The notes: generated by a model from the sequence alone, not told the origin. Positions 1 through 11,883 are shown, numbered from the stretch's first letter. The stretch is 64,000 nucleotides of DNA from Symsagittifera roscoffensis (GCF_963678635.1 NC_087071.1:46239095-46303094), one strand, 5' to 3'. Made by a program: numbers and translations.

Positions 1-408
1 GTCATATTTCTCCTCCTCTTGGCTGATTCCTTCCCCTGTGATTCCCATCACTTTCTTCCGTTGGACTAACTCGAGGCCCAGGGTGCCCATAAGATCCCGC
101 CCCAGGATGGACTGATGATTCCCGGATATAACCGACACTTGTGCTGGTGCTGCCCAGCCGTTTAATGACATCATCACTGTTACCTTCCCCAGTATGTTTA
201 TTCGATTGTTGTTATAATCCAGGAATTCGTCTTTTGAAGGTTTTAGTTGAATATTCGCTTTACCTAACGTTGCTTTAAGGTCGTTAATGCTAAAAATGGT
301 CACTGGGGATCCACTATCGATCCACAACCTCATTTTCTTCCCTGCTACTTCAACCTGCACGCGGGCCCCAGGGAGCTTTAGTTCGGATTCATTCCTCTTC
401 CTGTGTAT
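1..408 (-). pseudogene. Element 0: start of pol (aspartic protease), partial
   Basis: On the minus strand this region reads as a retropepsin-like protease in the same frame as the upstream gag. The active-site motif is WIDSGSPVTIF (DSG triad), followed about 70 residues later by ILGRDLMGTLG, which matches the ILGRDLM block seen in element B. The protease would process the Gag-Pol polyprotein. A TAA at 409-411 separates it from gag, whereas element B reads straight through the equivalent site. The reading continues off the left edge of the window, so reverse transcriptase and later domains are not visible. The family call is clear; whether the copy functions cannot be judged. Confidence 0.8.
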
Positions 409-1524
409 TTACATTACCATGTAATCGTCCGATCCCGACGTCATGGATTCGTTTTCCCCGCACCACTGCTGATTGACCCACGACACTGGATCTTCGTTCA
501 AGTCATTTACGTTTTGTGTACTTTGGTGATGCTCATTTTCCTCCCTAACCAGTCCGACTCGTCCTCGTCCCCTCCAATGGTTAGTACCTCTTCTAACTCC
601 TCGACATGTTCGTTCAAAGTGACCCAATTTTCGGCATGAGTTACATGTTGCTCCCCTTGCAGGACAGCTCGCAAGGTGATCCAGGGTAAAATTTGGTGCG
701 TCGCAATTATAACACCTACGATTATTTCCGCTTCCTCCACTACTACTTGGTCCTTGGGTATATACTCTACGTCCCCCACGTCCGCGACTTCGAAAAAAAC
801 CTTGTCCCCTCCTTATGTTACTCACCGGTTCTTGTTTTATTGAAATAGCCGGAGCTGTTGAAGCTGGTTTTCCCGTATATGATTTGTATGCGCGCTCCCC
901 GCGTTCGTATGACAATGCGATCCTGTAGACTTCTTCAGGTAATTTAGTTGATCGTGATAATTCTCGTTGGCAATCCGACTCCCGCATTTTCATAATGAAA
1001 ATGTCACGAACATTTTCGGCCGCATTTGCAAAATCACATCTACCTGCTAGGGCGCTTAGTTCCGCATGGAACTTTTCGAACGTTTCATTCTCACGCTGTT
1101 TTCTTCCATAGAAAAGACCCCGTTCATGTGTTACATTCCTCTCTCTTTGGAACACGTTTTGCATCTCATCTAGAACCCGTGGGTACCGTTCAGTTTTGAT
1201 GTTAACCGTCGGTTTCCGTGCTTTGAATATCCGTTGCGCCTCGTCTCCGATACATAGATATGGATTAGACTTTAACTTCTTTTCCGACTCGAAACGGTTT
1301 TTCCCATTTACTTCTTCAGGCAACACCCCGATAGCCGCCACATTTAGAGTACTCGCAAAATAGAAATCATCGGGATCAATATCGTACTTTGCTATCATCC
1401 CCCAGTGAAACTTAAATATCCACTCTTCCCAATAGACTGGAGGTTCCGGTGTTCGTACTTCCCAAAATGCTACAATGTTTAATGGATTTTTCCCTCCTCC
1501 TTTTTTCTCTGCTTTCTGCGCCAT
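409..1524 (-). CDS. Element 0: Gag polyprotein of a Ty3/gypsy-type retrotransposon
   Basis: About 371 codons from the ATG at 1524-1522 (MAQK...). An in-frame ATG lies nine codons upstream, but MAQ is preferred because elements A and B also begin MAQP. The protein aligns by eye with element B Gag: GKNPL near the N terminus, EEVNGKNR, FHAELSALAGRCDF and EEVYRIALSYERG. An arginine/glycine-rich stretch leads to two zinc knuckles (CYNCDAPN...HLASC and CNSCRKLGHFERTC) that would bind RNA. The ORF is uninterrupted and ends in TAA at 409-411. Gag forms the virus-like particle. The ATG overlaps the expected LTR/primer-binding junction (ACA|TGGCGCAG). Its 5' LTR could not be delimited. Confidence 0.88.
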   Translation of the reverse strand: MAQKAEKKGGGKNPLNIVAFWEVRTPEPPVYWEEWIFKFHWGMIAKYDIDPDDFYFASTLNVAAIGVLPEEVNGKNRFESEKKLKSNPYLCIGDEAQRIFKARKPTVNIKTERYPRVLDEMQNVFQRERNVTHERGLFYGRKQRENETFEKFHAELSALAGRCDFANAAENVRDIFIMKMRESDCQRELSRSTKLPEEVYRIALSYERGERAYKSYTGKPASTAPAISIKQEPVSNIRRGQGFFRSRGRGGRRVYTQGPSSSGGSGNNRRCYNCDAPNFTLDHLASCPARGATCNSCRKLGHFERTCRGVRRGTNHWRGRGRVGLVREENEHHQSTQNVNDLNEDPVSWVNQQWCGENESMTSGSDDYMVM

Positions 1525-2094
1525 GTTAAAGTCGTATGTTTGGAATATCAAAAGATTGTAAATAAGTTGTATTTTTAGTTCAACTGTTAGGCATCAAATC
1601 GAAATCTTACTGCACTGTTTTTTTTTCAGATCAGAACGGACGTTGGAGATCACAAGGTCAAAGGAGCAGGTCTCCAGACAGAAAGAAAACAATTGATGGC
1701 ATTTACATAAACTTAAAACTGGTCCCTATCTCAGTATCAAGTTGTTTGAAATTCTCAAAGACTGTGTACTTTTTCTTCTGCAGTTTTTGTTCGAAAACCC
1801 TGTTCCTTTTGAAACAAATAATCATTAATACCAGAAGAAGGTAGCTTGGCTGAATACTTTTTACTAGTTACAGAATTAGAAACCCTTGGAGACAGCTTAT
1901 TTTTTACTCATTAGTTATATGCAAAAACACCATCGGAAAAAGACTATAAACACAGGTCAATTTGAAAACTCCAGGAGCAACCATCTGAGCTGAAACAAAA
2001 ACCAAAAATGTTTGCTAATTTTTCTAAAATCCTGAAATGACTCTAATGTTAAATAATTACGAACAAATTGCTTCGTAAGCATTTTTTCTAAAAT
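1525..2094. other. No gene seen; presumed element 0 LTR and unique AT-rich DNA
   Basis: On the minus strand the bases just upstream of the element 0 gag ATG should be the end of its 5' LTR. No second copy is available to define the LTR limits. The rest is AT-rich without recognisable coding potential. Confidence 0.5.
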
Positions 2095-2294
2095 NNNNNN
2101 NNNNNNNNNNNNNNNNNNNNNNNNNNNNNNNNNNNNNNNNNNNNNNNNNNNNNNNNNNNNNNNNNNNNNNNNNNNNNNNNNNNNNNNNNNNNNNNNNNNN
2201 NNNNNNNNNNNNNNNNNNNNNNNNNNNNNNNNNNNNNNNNNNNNNNNNNNNNNNNNNNNNNNNNNNNNNNNNNNNNNNNNNNNNNNNNNNNNNN
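2095..2294. other. Assembly gap (200 N)
   Basis: Exactly 200 Ns. The bases on both sides share a near-identical stretch (GTAAGCATTTTTTCTAAAAT on the left; one T fewer on the right), so a local tandem repeat probably caused the break. The true gap length is unknown. Confidence 0.98.
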
Positions 2295-3676
2295 CGGGTA
2301 AGCATTTTTCTAAAATTTTTTTGGCTCTTTCCAGTTTCCCTCCTTTCAAAATACCGAGTTTTATGTTTGTTTTACGTGTTATTACGGCTAAACGCGTGAT
2401 GTTACGCTGTAAAGTATTAAGAACAAATCTGTTCAAAATTGTCGATTGGTTCACCACGTCAAATTTCATTGCCTTATGACAACGTTAAATAGACTTTCCA
2501 AAATTGAATTTGAAGAGGGGGAAACTGGAAAAGAGCCAAAACTTTTAATCATCTTGCAGCTATTTTCCAAAATAATCCGAAATGCGTTCTTTACTAAAAA
2601 AACCTTTAAGACGGTTGCGAATACAAAACTTTGTTTTGAAAGGAAATTTTGTTTCCTTCGAAGCTTAGATTGGTCCAGGACCTTATCGTTAAGTCTTTAA
2701 TTTGTATCATTGACAGAATAGACTGCAGCCAATTATAATCGGTTTATATTTAGATTTTTCTCTAAAAACAATGGATGTTGGATGTTATTCAACAAAATAA
2801 TACGACATTTTTATTGTAGGGATTTTAAAGTCAAGAAAAAGAATCTAACTGTCTAAAAAATTGGAACAAATTGACTATAATCATTGGGAAGCTCTTGTTA
2901 TTTCAACAGACAGTTTTCAAGCAGATTTAGAAAAATTATCAAGTCCGAACGCTACTTTTTTGCGCGGCATTGGCGACTTGTGACCGCTTGCTCCGCCCGC
3001 GCTTACTTCGGTACGAATGACAGAGTGCCCGGAAATCAGGATGATTAGGAAAAAAAACAATTGAGAGCAATTTCAGATTACAGAGCGGCGCACTCCAATA
3101 CGAGCGCGTGTGAATCCGCGGCTTTTCTGAAAAGGCATCGAGTAAATCGGCGGGCAATCTCATATCGGGTGTCATAAACGTGTGTTAGCGTGTGAATCGG
3201 CGGCGCTTTCTCAACGGGATAGTCGTGTGGCAGTTTTTATCTTCAAACATAGCCTTGGATTTTTCCTAAAATTTGGCTTCTACTGACAAACCTGCACGCA
3301 ACTGGTACGCGATTAAAATGCAACAATGGGTTAATAAAAAAATTGGCTTCTAGCCAGAAAATGTCAATCAAAGAAGTTATCTGTCATTGCAGTTGCTTTG
3401 TTATGATGCAACTTGTTTTTAGTGATTGAAGCTGAATAATTTCAGAATATAACCTGTCAGTTTATTCTGGTACCGAGTTCAGAAAAGTTTTTATATTTGT
3501 GCATCATGTTTCCTATTAAGCACCCTCACGAATTAGTTTTTCTGACGACTGTTTTCACGAGACAGTATTGTATCAGGCGATTTTTTTGTGATGCCGAAAC
3601 CTTCCAGAAGCTGCTCCGCCACCCTTCCATAGACCTGGCTATAAAGGGCCTGAAAAACTGAAGCGCAGCCATGACA
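2295..3676. other. Non-coding stretch with a GC-richer patch
   Basis: No protein family is recognised. Most of the stretch is AT-rich, but about 2940-3240 is markedly richer in CG dinucleotides and GC (for example GCGCGGCATTGGCG and GAATCGGCGGCG) than its surroundings. It may be a remnant of a gene or regulatory region, or of another element. Confidence 0.4.
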
Positions 3677-3681
3677 GCCAC
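3677..3681 (+). repeat. Element A 5' target-site duplication GCCAC
   Basis: GCCAC directly precedes the 5' LTR (TGTCATCC). The same five bases follow the LTR copies at 12170-12174 and 14417-14421. A 5-bp duplication is usual for Ty3/gypsy integrases. Confidence 0.85.
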
Positions 3682-3951
3682 TGTCATCCGGCATGGATAC
3701 ATAAAACTCCATACAAAACTTATTATGTATTTATACACCATTTATGTTTTGATATTATATAACATCAATGTGTGCTGGTCGATTGACCTTGATACAAGGA
3801 CGAGAACGGCGTCTGAAGAGAACTACGGTTCAGAGAATAATTAACTGTTACATACACAAGTTGTTTTAACTTCTTCTCTCGCACGCTTGATATTATCTAA
3901 TACGGATTTAATAACCAACAGTTCATACCTCCAGGACTTGACGGTATGACA
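3682..3951 (+). repeat. Element A 5' LTR
   Basis: 270 bp with TGTCAT...ATGACA ends. It matches the 273-bp copies at 11897-12169 and 14144-14416 with scattered differences. It has a TATATAA-like stretch near 3756. Its last base is the A of the gag ATG. Confidence 0.9.
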
Positions 3952-5100
3952 TGGCGCAGCCAGCAGGATTTTCGAAGAATTCACTCAACATAAATACTTT
4001 TTGAGAACGAGCATCGGCCGAAACTCCACTAGAGTGGACAAAATGGGCGGCCATACTGGAAATGACAGTATTCGCTAAAGACGGCATCGAAATTCGAAAC
4101 CTATTACGAGCCCGCCCACCACTTGTCGAGCCATCTGAGCCATTATACGAGGCCGAAATCACTGGTGAAACATACGCCCAAAAAAAACCGAGAGGTGCGC
4201 AACCAAGAAAAAAGGGTGGGCTGGGAAAACCACGTGATAAAAGCGCGAGGAAGAGGAGTTCTGTGTAATTCATTCAGATGGGATGAAGCGGACGCAGAAG
4301 TACGCAGCTACCTTTTCTTGAGTCTCGGCGCTGAAGGAAAACGTCAAATACAGCAAAAACGACCGAATATGAAGTTACATACGGTGTCTACACAACAATT
4401 AATGACTGTGTTGGAGGATATATTCATCACGACACGGATAATAGCTTTTGAGAGGTATAATTTTATTTGTCGAAAACAGAAGAAAACGGAGAGCTTAGAA
4501 AAATTTCATGCTGACCTAGTGGAACTAGCTTCACGGGCTGATTGCGCCGACCGAGAAAGTGAGTGGGTAAGGGACATGTTTACCGCTCACATGAACAACG
4601 AAAAAATTGCAGAGGAACTGTTACTGTCCAAACACGTACTCCACAGGAGGCTTATGAAAACGCGATTCAGCGCGAAAAAGGAATCGAACACAACCGCACA
4701 ATGAAACTAAATCCGATCGGAGGGCAAATAGTGACGACCCCAAAACAAGAACTAATACTCTATGTTAATACACGTGGCAGACAAAATCAACAGTACAACC
4801 AAAACAATCAACGAGGGTGGGGAGGTTTTCGCGGCCGACCATATCCACGCGGATCACAAAACGCAAACGGTCAACAATATCAACAACAAGGGAACACAAA
4901 TTCGAAACAATGTTTCAAGTGTGGAAATCAATATGGTCCGAATCATTTACATTCTTGTCCGGCCAAAGACAAAATTTGTTCAAAATGCGCAAAACGCGGA
5001 CATTTTGCAAAAGTTTGTCGTTCTACAAACTTCAACTACCTAGGCAAAACAAATGAAGAACAACAAGAAGAACCAGAAATAGCGAGCACGGGACGGATAC
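3951..5100 (+). pseudogene. Element A gag (broken)
   Basis: Starts MAQPAGFSKN at 3951 and hits an in-frame TGA at 4002-4004. Gag-like sequence continues in shifting frames: a capsid-like region around 4270-4660 with ESLEKFHADLVELASRADC, then a Q/N/G-rich RNA-binding region. Two zinc knuckles follow at about 4911-5030 (CFKCGNQYGPNHLHSC and CSKCAKRGHFAKVC). The FHAxLxxLAxRxxC block aligns with the Gags of elements B and 0. At least one stop and two frameshifts make it non-functional. Confidence 0.8.
3952..3963 (+). other. Element A primer-binding site
   Basis: TGGCGCAGCCAG follows the LTR without a gap, as a tRNA primer-binding site should. The core TGGCGCAG is shared with elements B and 0. 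It would pair with a tRNA ending CTGCGCCA, which I recall as typical of serine tRNAs (inference). These bases also encode the first Gag residues. Confidence 0.7.
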
Positions 5101-5107
5101 CGACCCG

Positions 5108-6640
5108 GTGGCATACGCTGAGTTCACCACAAATAACAGTTGGGAAAATGACCAAATAGAAGATTTTTCAGTAAAGGCAATTTCGGAATCGTTTGAGATT
5201 AAAGACACAAAAACAATATCAGAAGACAATTTGAAAGGCAACATTGTTAAATTGAGAACGAATACAACAGAACTATTCGCAATTGCTGATTCAGGCAGCC
5301 CAATATCCTTTATGAACGAAAAAACCGCTCAACGATTACAACAAAATAATCAATCAGCAGTATTCAAAAACATTCCCCCGGAGGATAAAGCCAGAAATTT
5401 AGCGTGTTATAACGGTGAATATATATTCAACCTAAAGGAAGATTAATAGTAACGGGGTGGAAAGTACAATTAGCTCCGTTCATTATAGTGGACAACCAAA
5501 AAGCCAATATATTAGAATGGAATCTACCACGCATCGGCATAAAACTAATGCAGGACAAATCAACTCAAAAGGTACTCACAGTACAACGGAGCGACGAATC
5601 AAACCATGAAAATAAACAATGGGTCAATGATAACTTCCAGCAACTATGCGTACGAATCGGAAAGTCCAAACATCACGTAATGAAAACACAATTCAACAAA
5701 GATTTTGAACCGATACAACACAAGGGCAGACGCCTACCCATACATTTACAAGAAAGAGTTGAAGCTGAACTAAACAAGTTTATTGATCAAAAACATATTA
5801 ATAAACTCGACAAGTGCTCAGACAAACAATTTATCAGTGCAATAGTCATCTCGGTTAAAAAGGATAAATGGTTAAACTAGCACTAGATTCAAAGAAGATT
5901 AACAAATACATTCACAAAAACAAATATCAGACGCCAAACATAGATCTCCTGTTGGATAAAATCGCACAAATAGTGAAGTAAGACAAATCGAACCAAACAG
6001 TTTCCACTACACTTGATTTAACATACGCATTTTCACAAATCCCGTTTGATAGAAGAACGAGAATAGTGCAACTTCAGTCTCATTGGCGGAAATGATACCG
6101 GAACATTCCAAATCCAAACAAGATTTTACGGCCTTACGGATATGCCGACAGAGTTTCCAAAAGCAGTTGATCTAACACTCACAAATTGCAACAATACTTA
6201 TGCATATCTCGATGATATTCTAATCGTAACAATAGGAACGCTCGAGACACATCGTCAAAAACTCCAAACGGTGCTAACAAAACTCGACGAGGAAAACCTT
6301 GCGATTTCATTGGACAAGTGTAGAATCGCATGCAAACAAGTTGAGTGGTTAGGCTACACCATAAACAGTGAGGGAACTAAACCACTCATAAAGAAAACTG
6401 AGGCAATTGAAAATTTATTGCCCCCCAAACCGTTTAAATAACTTAAAAGATTAATGGGGTCAATACATCATCTTACAAGATATTTACCAAATTTAGCACA
6501 AACACCGGCAGCACTTCGGTGATTACTAAAAAACGCAGAAAAAAACAGACCTATCAATTGGTTACCAGAACACAACTCAGCTTTTAAAAACATTTTACGA
6601 CTTGTGGCAAAAATAACACAAAAAAACTTTTTGATCAACA
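5108..6640 (+). pseudogene. Element A pol: protease and reverse transcriptase (broken)
   Basis: Protease is recognised by AIADSGSPISFM near 5282-5317. A frameshift near 5446 precedes the RT N-terminal region (LPIHLQERVEAELNKFIDQ, about 5734-5790), which continues through IVISVKKDK. RT fingers and palm follow in broken frames: LDLTYAF around 6011-6031, and the catalytic block YAYLDDILIV at about 6199-6228 with both aspartates kept. QVEWLGYTINSEGTKPL near 6330 is the conserved Ty3/gypsy block after the palm. Several stops and frameshifts remove activity. Confidence 0.83.
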
Positions 6641-7007
6641 TTTAGAAACTCGCATCGTCTGTGATGCATCTAACACAGGTTTAGAAGCGACGTTAGAGAA
6701 ACATTCAACTGAAGGTTGGGTGGCTACAGCATATGCGCCACGTTTCTTATACTCCCTTGAGGAAAAAAATTCAGTCAACGAATTAAAATTATTAGGAATC
6801 GTTTGGGCAATTGAACATTTTAAATATTATTTGTGGGGCAATCATTTTACTGTCATCACTGATCATCAAGCTTTATTCAGCGCTTTAAAAGCCAGCGAAC
6901 GATCAAAGACAAGTCAAAACCGTCTCACCCGCTGGATTGATAGATTAATACCTTTCCATTTTGATATCAAACATCTCGCAGGAAGTAAAATGGGCTTAAT
7001 AGACTAG
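6640..7007 (+). pseudogene. Element A pol: RNase H domain (broken)
   Basis: The RNase H fold follows RT: TRIVCDAS near 6650 (first catalytic Asp), NELKLLGIVWAIEHFKYYLWG (Glu), and TVITDHQALFSAL (Asp). It ends in a TAG at 7005-7007, where element B continues ADYLSRHP. RNase H would remove RNA from the RNA/DNA hybrid during cDNA synthesis. The stretch 6720-7007 is open. Confidence 0.82.
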
Positions 7008-7098
7008 ATGTCATGAAATCCGGTTGGATTACCCATGATTGACAATGCCATCCTAAATCAGTTGGCCAATCAAAACAAAGCACCATGTGACCTGATCA

Positions 7099-8862
7099 AA
7101 AAACGCGCGGAAATTGAAGGGCTCTTAGATGCTAGAACAAACGCTCAATTAACAACTAAACATTCCAAACATTCCATCAACGGTCAATTGCTACCCAAAA
7201 ACAGAATTCAGTCAAACTCAAAGTCTGCTCAAAATCCGTCAACTTTTCATTCTGCTCAAAATCAGTCAACACACATTCAAAAACTCTTCAATTCAACGAA
7301 CGATCGATCAACGCAATTAAATTTCACACAATGAGCAGAAAAAATACGAAAAACTTCGCAGGCGGGTTCATTCCGAGTGATCTAAAAATCACGAAACCAC
7401 GCGTTCGTACAGTTTCGGTGGATTGGAAAAACACATCAGACCGAGAAGAAAGCCTTTCAAACCCGAGGTGGCACAAGTGACCACCAACCAAATACAAGCA
7501 GATGAATAAAACTAAATCATCACCACGATACCACCCAACCGCACAAGTAACCGACGCAAGAGATTTGATCACAGGATCGAAAAAAAAATTCCAAAGATCA
7601 TCTTTGAAAACAGCACAACATCAATATCTACCGTGACAAAAGGATGCAGTTCACAAACAACTATGCCACAAACAGCTCGATCGAACATAGCCACACAAAC
7701 AGTGATACAAACCGAGGTGGAAAAAGAGAAGTCGTCTCTATCAACACAAACAAGTAACAACATCAAAAACGACCACCAAATGGAACAGGAGATATGTGTC
7801 AGCCGCGTGGATCCGAATCTTAGTTTACAATAGGAAACATCACCTAACCTGGAACCCCCGACGATGTCACAACAAGAGGCCAGCCACACAGAAATTATGG
7901 ACACCATAGTGGCCACAGTTGAGAAAGCCACCAAAACAGACGAGGACATGCCTTTATTTCGTCGTAAACTACAAAAATTACTGGGAATTCCATTCATTGC
8001 CGCAGCCACCAAGAAAGACAGAAACTTGCGCCCACTGATAAATTTTGTAAAAAAGAGGGGACTGGGATGCCATCAAAGCTTGCTACGGTGAGTACTGGTT
8101 CCAAATCCGAAATCGACTTCATGTCCGAGAGGACTGCCCTCCTCGACGACGAAAGAATCGTAATTCCTTCACAGCTCCGACAGACAGTCCTTGATAGTCT
8201 CGACCTAACACAGCCGGAATCGGCAGCCATGTTGGATTTGAGTGAACATGTCTAGTTCCAGGTCTCACATGATACGCCAAGCCTAAAATCTCTAATTCAG
8301 GAAATGGGATTTTCTGAAAAAACTCCGGAATACAAAACCTGCGTGCAATTTATACAAGCAATTAGCCCAAAACACAGAACAAGCATTATAAATGATGTAA
8401 TTGATTTAACTTCACCAGCGGAGGCAGATGACGAAAAGATGGAAAATGACGACATATTTTGCTTTAATATTTTGCCACGGCCGATGAGAGAGTATTCGAG
8501 TGCTTGATTACATGGGCGAAATTTGCAATGGGTGAAGTTTGCGATGGGCAAAATGTGTGTAGACCCAGTAAAAGAGCGTTTTTGAGGAGCAGGCGAAGTC
8601 TCAAAATCTAGTCAATGTCCAAACTTTTATCTTTCTCTGACTTGGTTGCTTGATCTGTCTGTCATAAATCTAATTTAACCCAATCTTGTAGAATCACTAA
8701 GTTGTTTATATTTTTGGCGGAGAAAAGGAAGGACTGCGTTTTATTGGGCGGCACAAGTGAGCATAAGCCTGAAGCCGTTTTGATTCTGGTCAATGCCAAA
8801 GGCCGACCAAGACGCGCAAAACGCAGATGTTTGTGTGATTAACCTGTGATTTTTTTTCGGCC
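7099..8862 (+). repeat. Element A tandem unit 1 (1.76 kb), the most diverged
   Basis: Begins in native pol context (KKRAEIEGLLDAR). It contains the RNase H-integrase linker and the integrase zinc region, then jumps straight to the pol C-terminal tail, then to flank DNA from about 8474. It therefore lacks the integrase core, polypurine tract and LTR. The junction GCTTTAATATTTTGCCACGG is shared with unit 4. Many substitutions separate it from units 2-4, and the tract 7330-7830 has several stops. Confidence 0.8.
7600..8508 (+). pseudogene. Unit 1 integrase-deletion remnant
   Basis: Broken copy of the sequence that stays open in units 3 and 4. Recognisable blocks are STVTKGCSSQTTMPQTARS, PLFRRKLQKLLGIPFIAAA and IVIPSQLRQTVLDSLD. 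A stop replaces the tryptophan codon near 8254, just before the deletion junction. The pol tail (EMGFSEKTPEYKTCVQFI) follows at 8301. No catalytic D,D,E residues remain. Confidence 0.7.
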
Positions 8863-9539
8863 AAAAACGCGCGGAAATTGAAGGGCTTTTAGATGCTAGA
8901 ACAAACGCTCAATTAACAACTAAACATTCCAAACATTCCATCAACGGTCAATTGCTACCCAAAAACAGAATTAAGTCTAAATCAAAGTCTGCTGAAAATC
9001 AGTCAACTTTTCATTCTGCTCAAAATCAGTCAACACACTCGCATTCAAAAATTCTTCAATTCAACGAATGATCGATCAACGCAATTAAATTTCACACAAT
9101 GCGCAGCAAAGATACGAAAAACTTCGCCGGCGGCTTCATTCCGAGTAATCTAAAAATCACGAAACCACGCAGTCGTACAGTTTCGTGGATTGGAAAAACA
9201 CATCAGACCGAGAAGAAAGCCTTTCCGACCCCAGGTGGCACAGGCGACCACCAACCAAATACGAGCAGATGAAGAAAACTAAATCATCACCACAATACTA
9301 CGCAACCGCACAAGTAACCGACGCAAGAGATTTGATCACAGGATCGAATTATACAAAATTTCCAAAGATCATCTTTAAAAACAGCACAACATCAACATCT
9401 ACCGTAACAAAAGGATGCAGTTCACAAACAACTATGCCACAAACAGCTCGATCAAACATAGCCACACAAACAGTGATACAAACCGAATTGGAAAAAGAGA
9501 AATCGTCTACATCAACACAAACAAGTATCAACATCAAAA

Positions 9540-10924
9540 ACGACCACCCGATATGGAACAGGAGATATGTGTCAGCCGCGTGGATCCCAATGTTAGTTTA
9601 CAAGAGGAAACATCACCTAACCTGGAACCCCCGATGATGTCAACCTCGTTTCCACTAAAGGCCAGCCACACAGAAATTATGGACACCATAGTGGCCACAG
9701 TTGAGAAAGCCACCAAAACCGAGGAGGACACGCCTTTATTTCGTCGTAAACTGCAAAAATTACTGGGAATTCCATTCATCGCCGCAGCCACCAAGAAAGA
9801 CAGAAACTTGCGCCCACTGATAAATTTTGCAAAAAAGCGGGACTGGGATGTCATCAAAGCTTGCTACGGTCAGTACTGGTTCAGCATCCGAAATCGACTT
9901 CATGTCCGAGACGACTGCCTCCTCGACTACGAAAGAATCGTAATTCCTTCACAGCTCCGACAGACAGTCCTTGAGAGTCTCGACCTAACACGCGCGGAGT
10001 TGGCAGCCATGTTGGATTTGAATCAACATTTCTGGTTCCCGCACTTTCAACGTTCAATTGTGCAGATGGCACAAAACTGTAAACATTGCACAGAGCAAGG
10101 TAAAAATTTAAAACCCCATCCTAGGCAAGAAATTTACATTCAAAATGGAACCTGTGGTCGAACCTAATGAGGAAGTTCAATTAGACTTTGCGGTGTCTCC
10201 ACCCGACGAACTAAATAAAGACGCATATATTTTGGTGGCAATTGATAGGTGGTCAAAAGTCCCGACAGCGAAAGTTGTTTCAATCACAACAGCAGATATT
10301 GCAATTAAATTCATGCAAAGATATATTTCTAACAACGGGGTACCGCGTAGACTGAGGTGCTGGGGTGCGACCAAGCCCAAACATTCCGAGCGAAAGAACA
10401 ACATAAAACTACTTTTTGCGCCCGTAGATGATCATAGAGCTATAGGGGATGTTGAACGGATGATCCAAACAATTAAGCGTAGATTAGCGGTAATGAGAAT
10501 AGACCAAACAAATACGCCATAGAAGTTAGCCTCGGGTGTCGCAGAAATAATAAAGACATTAAGAATCACACCACACAGTGTCACAAAAATTTCTCCTTTT
10601 GAAGCACATATGGGTAGAAAACCAAACACTCCATTTTCGAACATAGCCACAAATAGCTCACCTAATAACTTAAACTGGGAGAGTGCAAAATATGCATGTT
10701 TAGATCGTAAGAACCTTAAGCCGCCGTTGCCAGCAGAAATCATGCATGACCTCGAACGGTGGTCAGAAGACGAAGTGCAGATTCGAAAGAAAGAGACACC
10801 ACAAAACATTCCACATAAACCAATACCGAGTACGCTCACAAACAGACATTCACCGACACAACCAGAAACAGGTGCATATACAGAATCTATAGAACTAGCT
10901 AAGAATAAACTTGATTTAAGATAG
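9540..10924 (+). pseudogene. Element A integrase (unit 2, broken)
   Basis: The zinc-binding end shows MAQNCKHCTEQGKNLKP (CxxC near 10080), but the upstream histidines are not evident in LDLTRAELAAM. The DDE core begins with EVQLDFAVSPPDELN near 10175 (first Asp). The segment with the second Asp is garbled (RCWGATKPKHSER near 10350). The Glu region reads GDVERMIQTIKRRL near 10450. A TAG at 10519-10521 interrupts the core, followed by TPHSVTKISPFEAHMGRKPN in another frame. Integrase would insert the cDNA; this copy cannot. Confidence 0.8.
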
Positions 10925-11499
10925 TACGGAGTACAACGAACAACCGATTAAAATATCGAAAAATGCATAGAATAAGTGGCACGAAAAACCATTCGGCTAG
11001 CAACCAAAGTAAAAATTCCAAAAACATTTGAACAAAATTACAAAATCATAGACGGAAAATTCTAACATATACACCGCATACTGCTTGGGTACAGTCTTTT
11101 GGAAAACAACCAAGACTACTAAGGAATAGTGGTGCCGCCTTCATCCCCAACCCGATAATATACGGACCTTGCAGACCTTCTCGTTTGAGCGATCATGTTG
11201 CATAAAAACAACGCACGGAGAACAGCACCATGCTTACGTTTTTTAGACATCAATGATCCGCAAGCTCTCTAACACCCCATGTTCAAGGAGGACACCAGAA
11301 CAGGGCTCACAGTCAAGTTATCAGCACAAGAGAAAACGCAGAGCCAGGGCACAAGCAAAGCCAGTCCCACGAAAAGAAAAGCGTTGGGAAAACGGACTGG
11401 AGGAAAACCAACGAGAAAATTGCAAACCCCAAGAGGGATGAGCCTTCAAACGGAAATGGAACAGACAATCAATCGATTCACCAGCCGAAAAATTGAAAC

Positions 11500-11822
11500 A
11501 AGATACGCCAAGCCTAAAATCTCTAATTCAGGAAATGGGATTTTCTGAAAAAACTCTGGAATACAAAGCCTGCGTGCAATTTATACAAGCAATTAGCCCC
11601 AAACACAGAACAAGCATTCTAAATGATGTAATTGATTCAACTTAACCAGCAGAGGCAGATGACGAAAAGATGGAAAATGACGACATATTTTGCTTTAACT
11701 CGAACGATATAGAAGAACCAAAACAAGTACAAGTAGACGAACAACAAAACAATGAAAAATAACACGAAGCAGCAGATGACAACACTGACAACACCACCGG
11801 AAAACAAAGAGGGGAGAAATGA
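11500..11822 (+). pseudogene. Element A pol C-terminal tail (unit 2)
   Basis: Family-specific tail after the integrase: SLKSLIQEMGFSEKT, then an acidic region (PAEADDEKMENDDIFCFN) and a glutamine/asparagine-rich end. It has in-frame stops that unit 3 lacks. The role is unknown; it may assist integration or be a late Gag-Pol extension. Confidence 0.6.
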
Positions 11823-11883
11823 CTCACCAGCCAAACAGTCCTACGGGGAATTAAAAACTCAAACAAAACTTTACCATTTTTCC

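Noticed and set aside
1957..2469. Minus-strand open frame across the assembly gap.
   Set aside because: Most of its length is Ns; no real coding evidence.
3671..3687. ATGACA-GCCAC-TGTCAT at the left edge of element A, resembling an LTR end, target duplication and LTR start, as if a second LTR lay upstream.
   Set aside because: Sequence before 3671 does not resemble the LTR 3' end (which reads ACTTGACGGT), so the match is limited to 11 bases and is probably chance or target preference.
9349..9857. Cysteine/serine/valine-rich minus-strand frames recurring in each element A unit.
   Set aside because: They are antisense shadows of the pol frames; repetition only follows the tandem units.
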